In this document: piece after piece, positions 1 through 11,867 of the stretch | Layout: the number at the start of each line of letters is the position of its first letter | Position numbering within the stretch: position 1 is the first letter of the stretch | Assembly (NCBI GenBank): GCA_022225965.2 | Contig: JAKJXP020000141.1 | Span: forward strand, 30,305-94,304 | Length of the DNA: 64,000 nt | Reading direction: 5' to 3' | Source of the DNA: Diatrype stigma | Taxonomy: Eukaryota; Ascomycota; Sordariomycetes; Xylariales; Diatrypaceae | The notes under the pieces: model-generated | Database searches by the model: none | Seen by the model: only the letters and a program-made list of their open reading frames with translations | What the model was told of the DNA's origin: nothing | Translations under genes and position numbers: made by a program

Positions 1-369
1 AACAACCCTAGTAGACAGAAACTAATTGAGCAAAATAGCCCGCGTTCTATCAACGCCCTTATCAACCCTTACGGTTTTGTCATGAAGGCTGGCAAGATCT
101 CGCTGGCAGCTACCCCCGAGCCTGCTGCCCAAGACTCGGTCGCCGCCTCCCCCGCCGCCGCTAGCGCCGGCGATGATGGCGCCGATGGCTCGCCCGAGGC
201 CTCGGAGCCTCCCAAGAAGAAGACGGCCGCTCGTGCCGTCGCCGGCAAGGGCCGCAAGGCCCTCCCTACCAAGGCTATGAGAAAGCGCAAGATCGACGAG
301 GTGAAGGAGGATGACGACGACGTCAAGGAGGAAGACGGCGGCAAGGATGAAGATGTCGTGGATGCTTAA
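1..369 (+). CDS. 3' end of a gene with a Lys/Ala-rich, acidic C-terminal tail (partial)
   Basis: The frame ending at the TAA at 367-369 is open back to base 1, so this may be the last exon of a gene that begins left of the window. The first in-frame ATG is at 82 and would give 95 residues. The visible protein is low complexity: an Ala/Pro/Ser stretch, a basic section with KKKTAAR and MRKRKID, and an acidic end with EVKEDDDDVKEED. Such tails occur on chromatin-associated and nuclear fungal proteins, and the basic clusters could be nuclear localisation signals, but no domain identifies the product. An intron acceptor may lie before base 82, so the true exon start is unknown. Coding status is likely because codon use is GC-rich at third positions, unlike the flanking DNA. 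Confidence 0.55.
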   Translation, partial: NNPSRQKLIEQNSPRSINALINPYGFVMKAGKISLAATPEPAAQDSVAASPAAASAGDDGADGSPEASEPPKKKTAARAVAGKGRKALPTKAMRKRKIDEVKEDDDDVKEEDGGKDEDVVDA

Positions 370-1540
370 GCGTCCGTCTTGAGTCGGCGAAGAGGCCTTT
401 TTGCATGGTTCGCTATCATCATCACAAAGGGTCATCATCACAAAGGGGGCATTCACTTGAGAAGGCAGTTGCGAGGGGATTCGGGCGATCATCACGGTAC
501 CTAAGCTCTTGGACAGGCTGCCTGCCTCTTGTATAGTATGCAGTCTAGACACCTGGACATAGATCGTTGCCTACAGACATACGAACACAATCGACGTGGA
601 GATTCCACCGACGAACGTTAAGGAAACATCCCTAAGTACCTGATGAATGCGTGATTCTGCTAATGATAACCCATGAGTTTTCCATTTATCTGCCATTGGC
701 TGCTGCTACCCGGATGGGCAATCGTGAGATGTACATGAAGCTGGTGACCAAACTGAGTTAGCGCCTTGTTGATAGGATCAAATCCGATTAACTGTATGTA
801 GTACTGAACCTTAACAAAGACGTCGGCACTGCGGCAGTCAGACAAGTACTAGGTACAGTATACAAGTGGTTAGTCGACAGGTACGTACTTTGACACCTTG
901 TTGAACATAAGGCCTTAATACGGTAAGAGGTAGGGTTATAATAAATATATAACAGGTCTTTGATTAACTAGGTACCTAGGTACTGACTGTTGTAAGGTAT
1001 CAAGGTGGGGGAATGTTGTAAATGAAGTCTTGCCCCGCGCTTTCTCGAAATCCTTCAAGATAAACGGGATAGTCCAGTCTGTCTCAATATGGAGAGGTTA
1101 ACCTGTCAGGTGGTATCTGCCTGTACTTGCCTTAGGAACGGACGCCTTAACATTAAGAAGGTACCTAACATGTCATGGAAGACATATATGGTCCAATACC
1201 TAGGTACAGCTGTGTTCACGTAAGGCCTTTCCTCTTTCCTTTTTCTTCCTGTGCGTATATAAGCTTTTGAATAGATAATTATTAGCGCGTTAGCGCGGCT
1301 AACCAAAGGCATGCAATAGGTATTAAATGGCCATATCAACTGGAACCTGAGAAGAAAAACACAAAACCCATACACCGGGTAATTATGCATAACACGATAC
1401 CTAGATTTCCCAGGCCTTACCTAGCAACTGAATGTGATGGAAGGCATCATGAAGCTATATCGAAAGCTCACCCAACGCAGTGTCAAGGGCATCAATGCCC
1501 TTCTGTTCATTCTGATAGAAACGATACCATTCTTGATGCT
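370..1540. other. intergenic, no supported gene
   Basis: This stretch holds only short open frames without domains or coding-like composition. It is AT-richer than the genes and contains a clustered palindromic motif, CTAGGTACCTAGGTAC at 968-983 and TACCTAGGTAC at 1197-1207, that recurs in other intergenic parts of the window. It presumably contains the 3' ends of the two flanking genes. Confidence 0.6.
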
Positions 1541-3157
1541 TTACTCAATGTCACATATAGATAGTATGTCCAGCTTAGTATGCTGGCGGGGGGAGGTCAA
1601 GGGGACGTCCTTCATGGCTAGGTCGCCTGCTTTGTTGCAGAGCTGCGGGTCTGCACCATACTGAAGTAGCAGCTGGGCGATCTCACCCGCTGGGAAGCGA
1701 GCCTTCTGGAGTAGATGTAGCGCCGTATCTCCGGTCGCGTTCTGGGCGTTCACGTCCGCACCGTGCTGTAGCAGACACTTGATGGTCTCCAGCGGGGTTT
1801 CCGCGAAGCCGCTAGCAATAGCGCCCATGAGGGCCGTGTTGCCGAATGCGTTCTTCGTGGAGATGTCGGCTCCGTGGCGGAGCAGCAGCTCGACAATGTC
1901 GTGGAGGTGACACTCCGCCGCCAGGTACAGGGCAGTGGGGCTTCCGTATAGTCCGGTTCTCGCTTCAGTATCCACCCCCCGATTGAGAAGTGCCCGGACA
2001 ATCTCATACCGGGCCTTCGCATTCTTGTCGACCTGACATTTTGGCCATGAGGTCGGCGGCTTGAGCGGGTCGTGATGTAGGGTTCTGCAGAACCAGAAAG
2101 CCCCTGCGTAATGGGCCTGGAACTCGTTCGAAAGAGCAGCATGGGTTGCCCGGCGGCAGCACGCAGCAAGCAGGGTAACGAAGGGACTGGCATTCGTGCA
2201 CTCGATATCGGCGCCATGGTTCAGCAGACAGAGCGCGGCGGCAAACCGGCCCCCCCAACACGCCTCGTATAGGTCTGCGCGGCCATGCGCGGTTTGATGG
2301 TTGGCATCGGCGCCGGCGTTTATCAGCAGAGGCACGACTGCTTCGGGGACTTCTCCGAACAGGGCATGGCAAAGGATCGTACGACGACGTGTGACATGCT
2401 GGTTGATGTCCAGGCCTGAATTGTTTTCGATGATGTATGCTAAGGTTTTAGGGCATCCGTAAAATGCGGCCATGATCGAGCCGAAGGTGGCGCTGGGTGC
2501 CATAGCACGGGGTCGCAACGTCTTGGTATCCGGCAAGAAAGGGCTAATGGTCGGGCAGTTGTACAGCACCGCGCCGTTCATTACCAGGATCTTGGCTATT
2601 TCGTCCCGCCCGAAACAGAAAGCGGTATGCAGGAGAGGCCACTGCTCGACACTGGGCTGGGTGCACCGCTCGCTCAAGCTGATGTCTCGGGTGAACGTTG
2701 TAACAAGGCAGCTGCAGAATCCGGACGAGTCAACGTCGACGGTGGCGCGGAAGTCCAGCAACAGCTGCACCATCTGTCGGTTCCCGCGGATGACGGCTAG
2801 ATGCAGGGCTGCCCAGCGGAACGGGCCCGCGATATCCATCTCCCTCGCCGCCGCGGCAGACGCCATCATCTGGTCAACCTGCACCCTGGGCTTGCCCGAG
2901 AACCAGTACTGGTCGGGGTTCGCGCCGGCCTCGAGCGCCTTCCTGGCCATGGCTAAGTCGTCCTTGTACGCCGCCCAGTGCAACGCGCTCGGCCCGCATT
3001 TCCGATCGTTCTGTGCGTCGAAGACGTACATTTCGGCACTGGCGATGGCGTATAGACTGCGGCTTGTGGCGGAAAGGCCAACGAGCCCTGCGGCGGAACC
3101 GACATGCCGGCATATCATCACAACCAACTCTGGTGGGAGGTCCTGTAACTGGGGCAT
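1541..3157 (-). CDS. F-box / ankyrin-repeat protein
   Basis: A single exon encodes 538 residues. The start is the ATG at 3157; the frame extends five codons further upstream but only with a non-ATG codon. Residues about 5-45 form an F-box-like helix pair (LPPELVVMICRHV). Ankyrin repeats follow through most of the protein, seen as SALHWAAYKDDLAMARKALEAG, AALHLAVIRGNRQMVQLLLD, TALYLAAECHLHDIVELLL and TALMGAIASG, ending near TALHLLQKARF. F-box proteins usually recruit SCF ubiquitin ligase through Skp1, and the repeats would bind the client; both roles are inferred from family knowledge. The middle (about 150-280) has degenerate repeats. No introns are needed. The gene is not obviously linked to its neighbours and no target can be named. 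Confidence 0.85.
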   Translation of the reverse strand: MPQLQDLPPELVVMICRHVGSAAGLVGLSATSRSLYAIASAEMYVFDAQNDRKCGPSALHWAAYKDDLAMARKALEAGANPDQYWFSGKPRVQVDQMMASAAAAREMDIAGPFRWAALHLAVIRGNRQMVQLLLDFRATVDVDSSGFCSCLVTTFTRDISLSERCTQPSVEQWPLLHTAFCFGRDEIAKILVMNGAVLYNCPTISPFLPDTKTLRPRAMAPSATFGSIMAAFYGCPKTLAYIIENNSGLDINQHVTRRRTILCHALFGEVPEAVVPLLINAGADANHQTAHGRADLYEACWGGRFAAALCLLNHGADIECTNASPFVTLLAACCRRATHAALSNEFQAHYAGAFWFCRTLHHDPLKPPTSWPKCQVDKNAKARYEIVRALLNRGVDTEARTGLYGSPTALYLAAECHLHDIVELLLRHGADISTKNAFGNTALMGAIASGFAETPLETIKCLLQHGADVNAQNATGDTALHLLQKARFPAGEIAQLLLQYGADPQLCNKAGDLAMKDVPLTSPRQHTKLDILSICDIE

Positions 3158-4252
3158 CGTTGCAACTTGCAATAATTGAATAGGAAGTTGCGATCCCTTA
3201 TGTGAAAGACGCGATCGTGGCTACATGGCCATTTGGCATGAGGCTATGGCGGTATTTTGATTCCGATGTTGACAACAATCTGCCAATCAATCAATCCATA
3301 TACCGACACCGCGGATATCCGAGATAGGTTACTTGGTATAGCGATACCATCTTATCCAGGCTGCCAGGGATTTATATATAAGCATCTATGCGCTTTACGG
3401 GTAGGATTGTGAGACATCAAGAGACTGGCAACATCTGAATATGTAAGCAGGTACTACATACAACGATGCGTGACACAGCTTTCCCATCATGCAGTGATAA
3501 TCCCATGTCAATATTTACCGGTCATATTTACCTACTTAAACCTACTAGGTATCTAGTTCCCGGTGATATGGGGTTGGTTTTAGTAGGATCAGATACAGGA
3601 TGGATATAAGACGGAGTTACATATAGAAATAGGTGGACCTAAGATCTTCTTCTACTAGGTTGCCTTGACATGCCCCAATGCCGGAATTTGTAATCGGTAT
3701 CCAACGGTATTTACCCAGCCATTCACTCAACTTCAAGGTTGTCTGTCTGCCTGTATACACTACCGTGACCGTTGGTTCAATGAGGTCAGTGCGTATGGAT
3801 CGTCCGGCGGCCGGCATACACAGAAAATGGCACGATGAATCCTGATGAGGACCCGGCCCGAAGTCAGGTCCACCATTGCTGCCAAAATTTAGATAAATGG
3901 AGCCGCGAAACCCCATAACAGCTCGGTTTGCGAGACCCATGGCTCGAAAACCCGAACCGCCGAGCCTTCGATTGGGTGTGAAAAGTGATAGTTATTAGTC
4001 AGGGAGAGATCGCGTCATGACATAAAAGGCGGGTGTGCCGTCTGCCTACAGGGCTATACTTCATGCTGGACCTGTCAGATCCTCTTGACCGACAAGGATT
4101 TCGCCATAGCTCCAGAGTCACCTCGCTCGTATTGATACTCACTGCCTTGAGACTTTGAGTAACGGTATAGCCTGGTTGATGACTAGCTAGCTGCCTACTT
4201 ACACCCTCCGCCGTACGAAGTACTCGGCCGGACCTCCGCAAATAACCCAGGC
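3158..4252. other. divergent intergenic region between the ankyrin gene and the MFS pump
   Basis: No coding region is supported. Open frames on the minus strand at 3617-3940 and 3999-4241 lack domains. The stretch must hold the promoters of both flanking genes. A possible TATA-like run (ATTTATATATAAGC) lies near 3370, but it is about 210 bp from one start codon and 880 bp from the other, so its use is uncertain. Confidence 0.5.
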
Positions 4253-6229
4253 ATGCAATCCTTGTTCCAATTCAGGCGTGCGGGTCTCGCCGTCCAAGCT
4301 CAGATTGACCGAGACCTGGAGAAAGCGCAGTTTATAACAAGTGACAGGTCAGCAGGAGGCAACAGCGCGGGAGCTGCCGCTGCCGCCGCCGACGACAGCC
4401 GCCGCCATGCATCGAACTCTGCTGCGTTCCCTTCGGACGGGGAGAAGGATGCCTCGGACCCCGTCGGACCGGAGCCAAGCTCCAGCAGGAGCAGCAGCGT
4501 CGAGTCCGGGGAGGTGGAGACGGAGGTAGAGATTGAGCGGCCCGCCGAACGAGTCGAGACCACCCGGACGCGATACACCGAGCACACCGCCCTCGGCCTC
4601 GTCCTCACCGGCGTAGATGTGCGGGATCGCGCTGCCCACGAGGGCGGAGACGGGCGCATCTTCGTCGTGGGCTGGGAGGGTCCCAAGGATCCCCACAACC
4701 CGCGCAATTGGAGCTACCTCCGTCGCGTCTTGGTCACCCTCCAGATCTCCCTCATCGGTATCCTCGTCACCGCGTCCTCGGGCATCGAAGCTACGGCACT
4801 GCCCCAGGCAGCTGCCGACCTAGGCGTCAGCGAAGTGGCCGAGTCGCTGGCGACAGGTATGTTGAACTTCTTTTTCTTCTCCCTTTTCTTCTTCTCTTCT
4901 TGTCTTTACATGACCTATCACCCCGTAACTTTACAATCCATTACTATTGAAACTCTCTCCCGCGTGGCATTATGGCACAGACAGGCTAAAAATAAAAATT
5001 TAGGGCTGTTTCTTGTCGGTATGGGCGTTGGCTCCCTCATCGCAGGGCCGTTCTCCGAGACCTTCGGCCGGAACGTCGTCTACATCGTCTCGCTGCTGGT
5101 CTTCATGATCTGGATCCTGGCGTCGGCGCTCGCGCCCAACTTCGGCGCGCAGATCGCGTTCCGGTTCCTGGCGGGCTGCTCGGGCTCGACGCCGCTCGTG
5201 TGCGCCGGCGGCTCCGTCTCGGACATGTACGACAGCGTGGAGAAGACGTGGGCGTTCCCCGTGTACGCCATCACCTCGTTCGGGGGCCCCATGCTCGGCG
5301 CCATCATGGGCGCGTACATCGGCCCCTCCGCCGCCGTCAGCTGGCGCTGGGTCGAGTGGACCATCCTGATCTTCGCTGGCCTGGTCCTCGCCGTCGTCCT
5401 GCTCTGCATGCCCGAGACCTACCCGCCGCTGCTGCTGAAGTGGAAGGCGCAGCACCTCCGCCGCGTGACGGGCGACTCCCGCTTCCGCGCCGAGCACGAG
5501 ATCATCGACGCGACGCTGCTCAGCCGCCTCCGCATCTCCATGACCCGCCCCTTCCAGATGCTGACCGAGCCCATCATCATCGCCTTCACCGTCTACCTGT
5601 CCGTCGTCTACATCGTGCTGTTCACCTTCCTCGTGGGGTGGCCCGACGTGTTCGAGCACACCTACGACGGCCTCGGCCAGGGGCTCGGGAACGTCACCTT
5701 CGCCGCCATGCTCGCCGGCACCCTGTCCACCTTCGCCCTCGTGCCCGCCGTCTACCGCCTGACGATGCGGCAGATCGCGCGGGCCGAGGCCAAGGGCGAG
5801 GGCCACATCTTCAACCCCGAGATCCGCCTGTGGTACTCGATGCTCGGCCCCGCGCTCGGCATCCCGGTTTCCCTGTTCTGGATGGCCTGGACCGACTACG
5901 CGCAGGTCAGCATCTGGTCGCCGATCGTCGCCGCCGCCCTCTTCGGCTTCAGCATCACCGGCATCTTCCTCAGCGCCTACATGTACATCATCGACTCGTA
6001 CGAGGTCTTCTCTGCCTCCGCCCTCACCTTCGTGGCGCTGATCCGGTACCTGGCCGCCGGCGGCATGACCGTCGTCGGCGTGCCCTTCTACGCGAACATG
6101 GGCACGCACTACACCATCACGATCCTGGCGTGCATCTCCACCCTCATGGTCCCCATCCCGTTCGGCCTGTACAAGTTCGGGTACAGGCTCAGGTTGAAGA
6201 GCAAGTACGCCGTGTCGAGAGAGATATGA
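4253..6229 (+). CDS. DHA1-type major facilitator drug/metabolite exporter
   Basis: Two exons, 4253-4856 and 5004-6229, encode 609 residues. The intron (GTATGT donor, GCTAA branch near 4985, TTTAG acceptor) is 147 bp and contains no in-frame stop, so the unspliced frame also reads through to 658 residues. Splicing restores the family sequence ESLATGLFLVGMGVGSL. The N-terminus is long, acidic and Ser-rich (about 115 residues) and probably cytosolic. The motif DPHNPRNWS precedes the first membrane segment, as in fungal H+-antiporters of the TPO/FLU1 multidrug class. Further hallmarks are GPFSETFGRN, RFLAGCSGSTPLVCAGG and the PET motif after segment 6 (CMPETYPPLLLKWKA). About 12 membrane segments are expected in the plasma membrane. 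It is convergent with the ABC pump. The substrate is unknown. Confidence 0.92.
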   Translation: MQSLFQFRRAGLAVQAQIDRDLEKAQFITSDRSAGGNSAGAAAAAADDSRRHASNSAAFPSDGEKDASDPVGPEPSSSRSSSVESGEVETEVEIERPAERVETTRTRYTEHTALGLVLTGVDVRDRAAHEGGDGRIFVVGWEGPKDPHNPRNWSYLRRVLVTLQISLIGILVTASSGIEATALPQAAADLGVSEVAESLATGMLNFFFFSLFFFSSCLYMTYHPVTLQSITIETLSRVALWHRQAKNKNLGLFLVGMGVGSLIAGPFSETFGRNVVYIVSLLVFMIWILASALAPNFGAQIAFRFLAGCSGSTPLVCAGGSVSDMYDSVEKTWAFPVYAITSFGGPMLGAIMGAYIGPSAAVSWRWVEWTILIFAGLVLAVVLLCMPETYPPLLLKWKAQHLRRVTGDSRFRAEHEIIDATLLSRLRISMTRPFQMLTEPIIIAFTVYLSVVYIVLFTFLVGWPDVFEHTYDGLGQGLGNVTFAAMLAGTLSTFALVPAVYRLTMRQIARAEAKGEGHIFNPEIRLWYSMLGPALGIPVSLFWMAWTDYAQVSIWSPIVAAALFGFSITGIFLSAYMYIIDSYEVFSASALTFVALIRYLAAGGMTVVGVPFYANMGTHYTITILACISTLMVPIPFGLYKFGYRLRLKSKYAVSREI

Positions 6230-6804
6230 AACGAAGCCTCCAAGTACGAGGGGAACTTAGGGTGGTCTACCGCTTTCGATCCTCTCACGATTGACCTGTG
6301 CAAGGGCGATCACAGTGCCATGTCGATGGTGTGTATAACTGCCAATATGCGACTGTAGCAGTAGAAAGCCGTAAATAGAGATGGAAATTTCGCCAATCCG
6401 ATGCACTGGACAAGCTGCAATGCAGTAAAGTCCATCACGGAGATATCATCAGGTACAATTTCGATAGAATGTGGTATGTGGCTGCATCCACTTATAATGA
6501 TGTAATAGGGGTGAAGAGGGGTTACGGAGAGGATGATGCTCGGAACATAATGAATATTGCCATCATGATATTAAGTTTGACGTTTCTATACATTCTACTC
6601 GAGCGATGTCGTGTCTAATTATACTTCATCGTAATACGTCTCCCTATATAGCCCAGTCTTGTATCCTATTTCTAGCCCAATTTATTATTTAAGATCCCAA
6701 TTAGTCATGAAAGAATCATGTAAGACTCCAGCGCTTAATCAAATACCCTCCATTCACACGATATAGTTCGGAATAGCTTTACTTCACAAGGTGTTCCTTG
6801 GTGT
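6230..6804. other. 3'-3' intergenic region between the MFS and ABC pumps
   Basis: These 575 bp separate two convergent genes and should hold both 3' UTRs and polyadenylation signals. No coding sequence, repeat or RNA gene is seen. Confidence 0.6.
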
Positions 6805-9800
6805 TCAGCTCGCGGTCTTTGTCGCCTTAGTTCGCAGCTTCATCATCAAGAACACGAGAGCGTAGGAGCTGATGCAGAAGAGAGCCGTGATACCGACCTA
6901 GAACGCTATATGTTAGCCAGATGCTCAACTTCGATGGGGATTCGAGATATCCACTTACGTCCCGCCAGCCATAATAGCTCTCGTTTATATTCATGGTTTT
7001 CATATAATCTGCTCCCGTGCTGTAAGGGCAGTACGAGCATGTAGACTCGCTTTCCGGGTTCACCAGGTAGCCCATTTTTGCCTTGATGAAGTCGCCCATG
7101 TATCCTTCACAGGTGGTATTTGGCGGCAGAGGGATAGTCGTGAGCTCGTTTGCACTGCACTCGACTTGCACATCCCATACCACCGGCTCCAGGAGCCCAC
7201 CCATGAGATAGGTAAAGGGGTTGATGTAGTACAACCAGTACCTCCAGAAAGGTTGGATCTGTGAGTACGGTACCACAACTCCGCAGAAGTTTATCAGCGC
7301 CGCGCCGATAATCAGCGGATTGGCGAGGGCAGCGAAATATTCACTTGGTGAGTAAGCAGCGATAGCCTAGAATGCACACATATTAGCCTTGAATGGTTTG
7401 AATGCTCATAGGGGCAAGGCTTACCTGGCCGATAGCGGTGTAGAGGAACTCGTATACTAGAAGGGGTTCATTGTTAGTTTCGCGCCTGCAGGATGTGAAA
7501 AAACAAGCGTTGTCACTTACATATCATTTGGAGATAGACCTGGCCAGAAACGCTGGCCTTGACGGGGAAGCCGGCCGTGAAGTACCAGCAGACGAAGTAG
7601 ATGGTGGCGCAGAGGATGAGCACGGGGATCTCGGAGATCAGCTGGGCCGAGATGAACGCCAGCCAGTGGTACGCCTTGGACTTCTTCTCGCGGACCTCGA
7701 AGATGTTGCGGTTGTGGATGAACAGGGGCTGCAGCTGGTTGATGCACCCGGGCGCGACGAAGACGAAGTTGAAGACGGCCATCAGCCGGAGCTGCAGGTC
7801 GAAGGTGCCGTTGCCGATCTTCCAGAACGTGAACCCGCCGAACAGCGAGTTCGTCACGTGCAGCCCGATCTTGTTCCACACGTAGTCCGGGTTCCGCCAG
7901 AGCGCCAGCATCTGCCGCCGGGTCACGAGCTTGATCTGGTAGAGGACGGGCGTGGCGAAGTCTCCGAGCGCCTCGTCCTCGGCGGTGGGCTCCGCGGACT
8001 GAGAGGTGATGGCTGCCTTTTCCTCCCCCGACGCTACTGCTAGCGGCGCGTTGCTGTTGTTGTTCAGCTGCTCGAGCTCGTCCATGGCCAGCCTGCGTTC
8101 CTCGGAGTCGATCCATTTCTGCGGCCAGTCTACGCCGGCCTCGCTTCGGCCCTGGACGACGTCGACGATATGCTCGGCAGGGTTTTGCCCCGGCGCACAG
8201 GGCGCGCCTCTCTGCGCGAAGTAGTCTAGCACGATAGAGGAGTCCTCGCCCGTGGGGCCGAAGTAGGTTGTGCGGCCTCCCTTCGCCAGGAGCAGGAGGA
8301 CGTCGAATGCCTCGAACAGCGCGGCTGATGGCTGGTGAATGGTGCAGATGATGGTTTGGCCTGAGGCGGCGAGCTTGCGCATGAACCGACAGATTTCGTA
8401 GGCGGATTGCCCGTCTAACCCGGAAGTTGGCTCGTCGAGGAAGAGCAAGCTTGGTTTCGCCACGAGTTCCGTTGCCAGTGTGAGCCTCTTGCGTTGTTCG
8501 ATGGAAAGACCAGATCCGGGTGCTGTGTGAACATTAGAAAAAGAAGCATAATAGAGCAAAGTCTGGGACTACTTACATCCGACTATAGCGTGTTGGATGG
8601 GGGTCAGTTCGAGGAGGTCCATGATCCGACGGACGTACTGCTGCTTGTCCGTGTCGGGGATCGAGTAGCTTTGTCGCAGTCGCGCGGAGAACATTAGGGA
8701 TTCCCAAACCGTCGCGGTAGGCTCGTGCACGTCGTTCTGCTCGCAGTATCCGGTGTCTCGCTGGAACGTGATTCCTTGTGGCTTGCCATTCACCATGATG
8801 CTGCCCTCCAATCTCCCGCTGTCTTTTCTTTGAGATAGAGCATCCATCAGAGTCGTCTTGCCCGCCCCACTTGCACCCATGAGAGCAACAAGCTGTCCGG
8901 GCTTCACATAACCGGAGACATCCCTGAGCAGTTGTTTTTCCTTGCCCTCGTGATGGACAAAATAGTTGATATTCTTGAACGTGAAGACCGTCTGCTTGGT
9001 TAATAGGTAGTCTGACATCTCAGGGGCCGATGGCGCGGCTGCTTTCTCGACGTCGTCCTGTTCAGGGGCTTGCTTCTGCTGGCTCCGTTGGTCGAAGAGG
9101 ATCACGGACCCCGAGCTAGAGTGAAGGTTCATCTCGAATCCCATGGCGGCAAGGAAAGCGAAGAAGAACCAGAAGCCGATGATGATTCCCGCGTTTCTCC
9201 ATATATGACTGGCCGATGCAGCATACTGGAATTCGATGTAGCTTGCGCCATTAATGACATTGTCCCCCGGCTGGGAGCCCGGAACCGTGCAGCTTCGGTA
9301 CTCGCTTCCGTCGTAGGAGCCTCCGTACGGGACGTATTGTTCTCCAACACATTCCAGAATCCTATTTCCCGTCTCACTAGCCATGACTGCTTCGAAGGCG
9401 TACGAAGCCGGGTTTATATACGAAATCCACTGGAACCAAGGATGCATGCTGGGAACAGGAATTAGATAGCCTGTTATTCAGTTAGTTGCAAGTAGTGGAT
9501 ACGGATATGGTGATCATCGATGGAGTCTTACCTGCATACACCATCATGACCATGGTGACGAAGCCCGATATCTGTGATGCCAATCCGAAGTGCTTGCACC
9601 ACGCTCCGAGCGCTCTATAAAGAGAGGTGTGACACAGGGTCACAAGGAGGTACAGGAACCAGGCCGTGAAGAACTTCCCTGCATCATGCTGAAATCCCAC
9701 CATGAAATAGAAAACAACGTGGAATATCGTGTATAGGACGGTCACGAGAGGCACGTCCGTAACGAGGCAGGCGATGGCGTAGGCTGCTGGTCTGTTCAGG

Positions 9801-11524
9801 GCAAGGCGCTTATGCCGTGTAAGGATCGGTCGACCCATAAACGAAGCTGTGGTCTCCGACATCTTATTCATCGTCCACAGCATGATGGGGTAGAATATAG
9901 CCCCGGGTCGTCTGAAAATCGATGCGCTGTCGTTAGGTAGGTTATAACAAAGACTGCCAGTTACCAGAGCCATGATAATCGCAGAAGCAAGTTGCAAAGC
10001 ATTCGACCAGCGATCTCCCCAAACCATTTGAAATTGCCTAAAGAGAGTCAGTCCATGCGAATCGAGGGACGCATGGTGGGTCGCTTACCTCGCTGTGCAC
10101 GCCAAGACTTGCTGTCGGAACGAAGCGAGATAGGGGCTAAGTTCGCGGGACAGAAAGCTGATATTGCGCCGCTTTTCCCACTTCCGGATCTCATGCAAAC
10201 TGTCCACCTCGAGAGTAAGGTCGGTTTCTGACGTCTCCGCAATAGCCCGAGTCATCGTGCGAAACGCGGTGCTTTCTTTATAGTGGTCCTCGAACTCGGA
10301 GGCGGTGTTCGGCACGACGGTTTCGAAGCCTGGGACGATCCTGCGCTCGGTATGGACGGCGACAGACGTCAGGAAGTCGGCAACGTTCGCGCCAGGCGGG
10401 CATGCGAAACCCATGTCCTCGAAATACTTCTTCGCCTCGGTCGTAGGCCCGTAGTATATCGACCTCCCCTCGGCAAGAACGATAACTTTGTCGAAGAGGT
10501 CGTAGATACTGTTGCCCGCCTGGTAGAAAGTGGCAACGATGGTTTTCGACTTGGTATCTGCTACATTTCGGAGGACACGAGCGAAATCGAGGGCATTGCT
10601 CGCATCTAGACCTCTGGTAGAGTTATCCCAGCATTGTAGAGGTGCCTAGGAGTGATTAGGAGCTGCGGTACTAGTATAAAGATTGAGCGACTCACTTGGG
10701 TAGCCAATATCTCGGCCAGTGACACTCTCTTTCTCTCGCCACCAGAAACGCCCCTGACAAACTCATCGCCTACCACGGTGTCACCCGTGTGACCTATTGC
10801 GAGAGAGCCGAGCGTCTCTCCGACCATGTGCGAGATATAGTCATCGGTGTCTTGCAGATGATCTGGTCGGGAATTTGGTAACTTCATCGATGTTGCGAAC
10901 TTCAGCGTGTTCTTCACCGTGAGGGTGGGGAAGTGCAGGTCCTCTGGTAGTTATTAGTGATAGGCTGTAGTGTGAAAGACATTCCATGGTGTTCCTACCC
11001 TCCGTATTCATCACGATCTGATGCCGGAAATGCTTGGCTTGCTTGGGACCAACATTGCCATAGCGGACTGTGCCTGTGACTTCGCGAAACTCTTCCGAAT
11101 GGTTAGATATAACCTTGAGTAAAGAAGTACAGCCGGATCCAGGTCGTCCGAGGACGAGGAGCTTGTAAGTTGATGTTAGTATGCTTCTTAGACTGCAATG
11201 AATCCGATATTGAGTCTCACCATTTCACCAGGCCGAACCTGTCCAGTGATGTTTTGTAAAATGTTCTATGATGATTGGATTAGCGTTCGAGCTACCTATG
11301 ATGCGGGTTATGATGCTACTCACCCGCTCCGACTTGTGATTTCTCCCCAGACTAAAGAGATCTCCCACAACAGAGGCGCATGTTGATGCGTAGTCTTGGC
11401 CGAGCCCGTTAACCCGGACTGCTACGTCTTGGAATGTCACGGTCAAACGCTTCTGTGGTGGCTTGGCCTCATGGCCTCCCCCTGAAGGCGAATCGCTATC
11501 ACTAGAGTTACCAAAGTCCGCCAT
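6805..11524 (-). CDS. PDR-type ABC-G transporter (full-size pleiotropic drug resistance pump)
   Basis: Eleven exons give 1382 residues: 11524-11324, 11265-11221, 11161-10999, 10943-10696, 10645-10089, 10037-9532, 9470-8577, 8522-7521, 7456-7425, 7366-6959, 6897-6805. Introns are 50-64 bp and consensus. Topology is NBD1-TMD1-NBD2-TMD2. NBD1 has the degenerate fungal Walker A GRPGSGCT (87-94), signature VSGGE (202-206) and CWDNSTRGLD instead of a canonical Walker B. NBD2 has Walker A GASGAGKT (772-779), degenerate signature LSIEQ, LLFLDEPTSGLD and H-loop TIHQPS. This asymmetry is normal for PDR proteins, where only one site hydrolyses ATP efficiently. The first domain begins only about 40 residues in, so the N-terminus is shorter than usual (family about 1450-1550). 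The start is the ATG at 11524; the upstream GTG is ignored. Expected role: ATP-driven efflux of toxic or self-made compounds at the plasma membrane. Confidence 0.95.
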
Positions 11525-11589
11525 TTTCACTCGGTAGGACGATGCAGATTACGATGTAACATAAGTTACCAGGAACTAGTTTAAGCAGC

Positions 11590-11599
11590 TTTATATAAA
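11590..11599 (-). promoter_or_regulatory. TATA-like element of the ABC pump
   Basis: The minus strand reads TTTATATAAA-like sequence here, about 66-75 bp upstream of the ABC transporter ATG at 11524. Position and sequence fit a fungal TATA box. Confidence 0.45.
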
Positions 11600-11867
11600 A
11601 GAACTCTCAAGAATTCTTCCAGAACTCGTCGCGTAGAACTCATTACATCGAATGACCAAGCACCGGATTTATGTGAGGACATCCGGAATGTCCACACTGG
11701 GGCTGCTATAGCCTCCGTATACCCATCACCTCTAAACTAGGCAGTTCCTGTGTAGACTAGACCAATGCTGTTGGAATACCTCATTCACTAACTTGTAACT
11801 GGGGTTCTCATAGGTCTATCCCTCAGTCTGCCTGGGCTTCACGGTCTAGAATCTAGATCTCCGGGAA

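Noticed and set aside
22..552. 176-residue minus-strand frame at the left edge
   Set aside because: It is antisense to the GC-biased tail exon and runs through spacer DNA without motif support.
5000..6294. Long antisense and alternate frames over the MFS gene (5000-6109 minus, 5200-6294 plus)
   Set aside because: They arise from high GC at third positions of the real gene; translations are Arg/Asp/Gly/His-rich with no domain.
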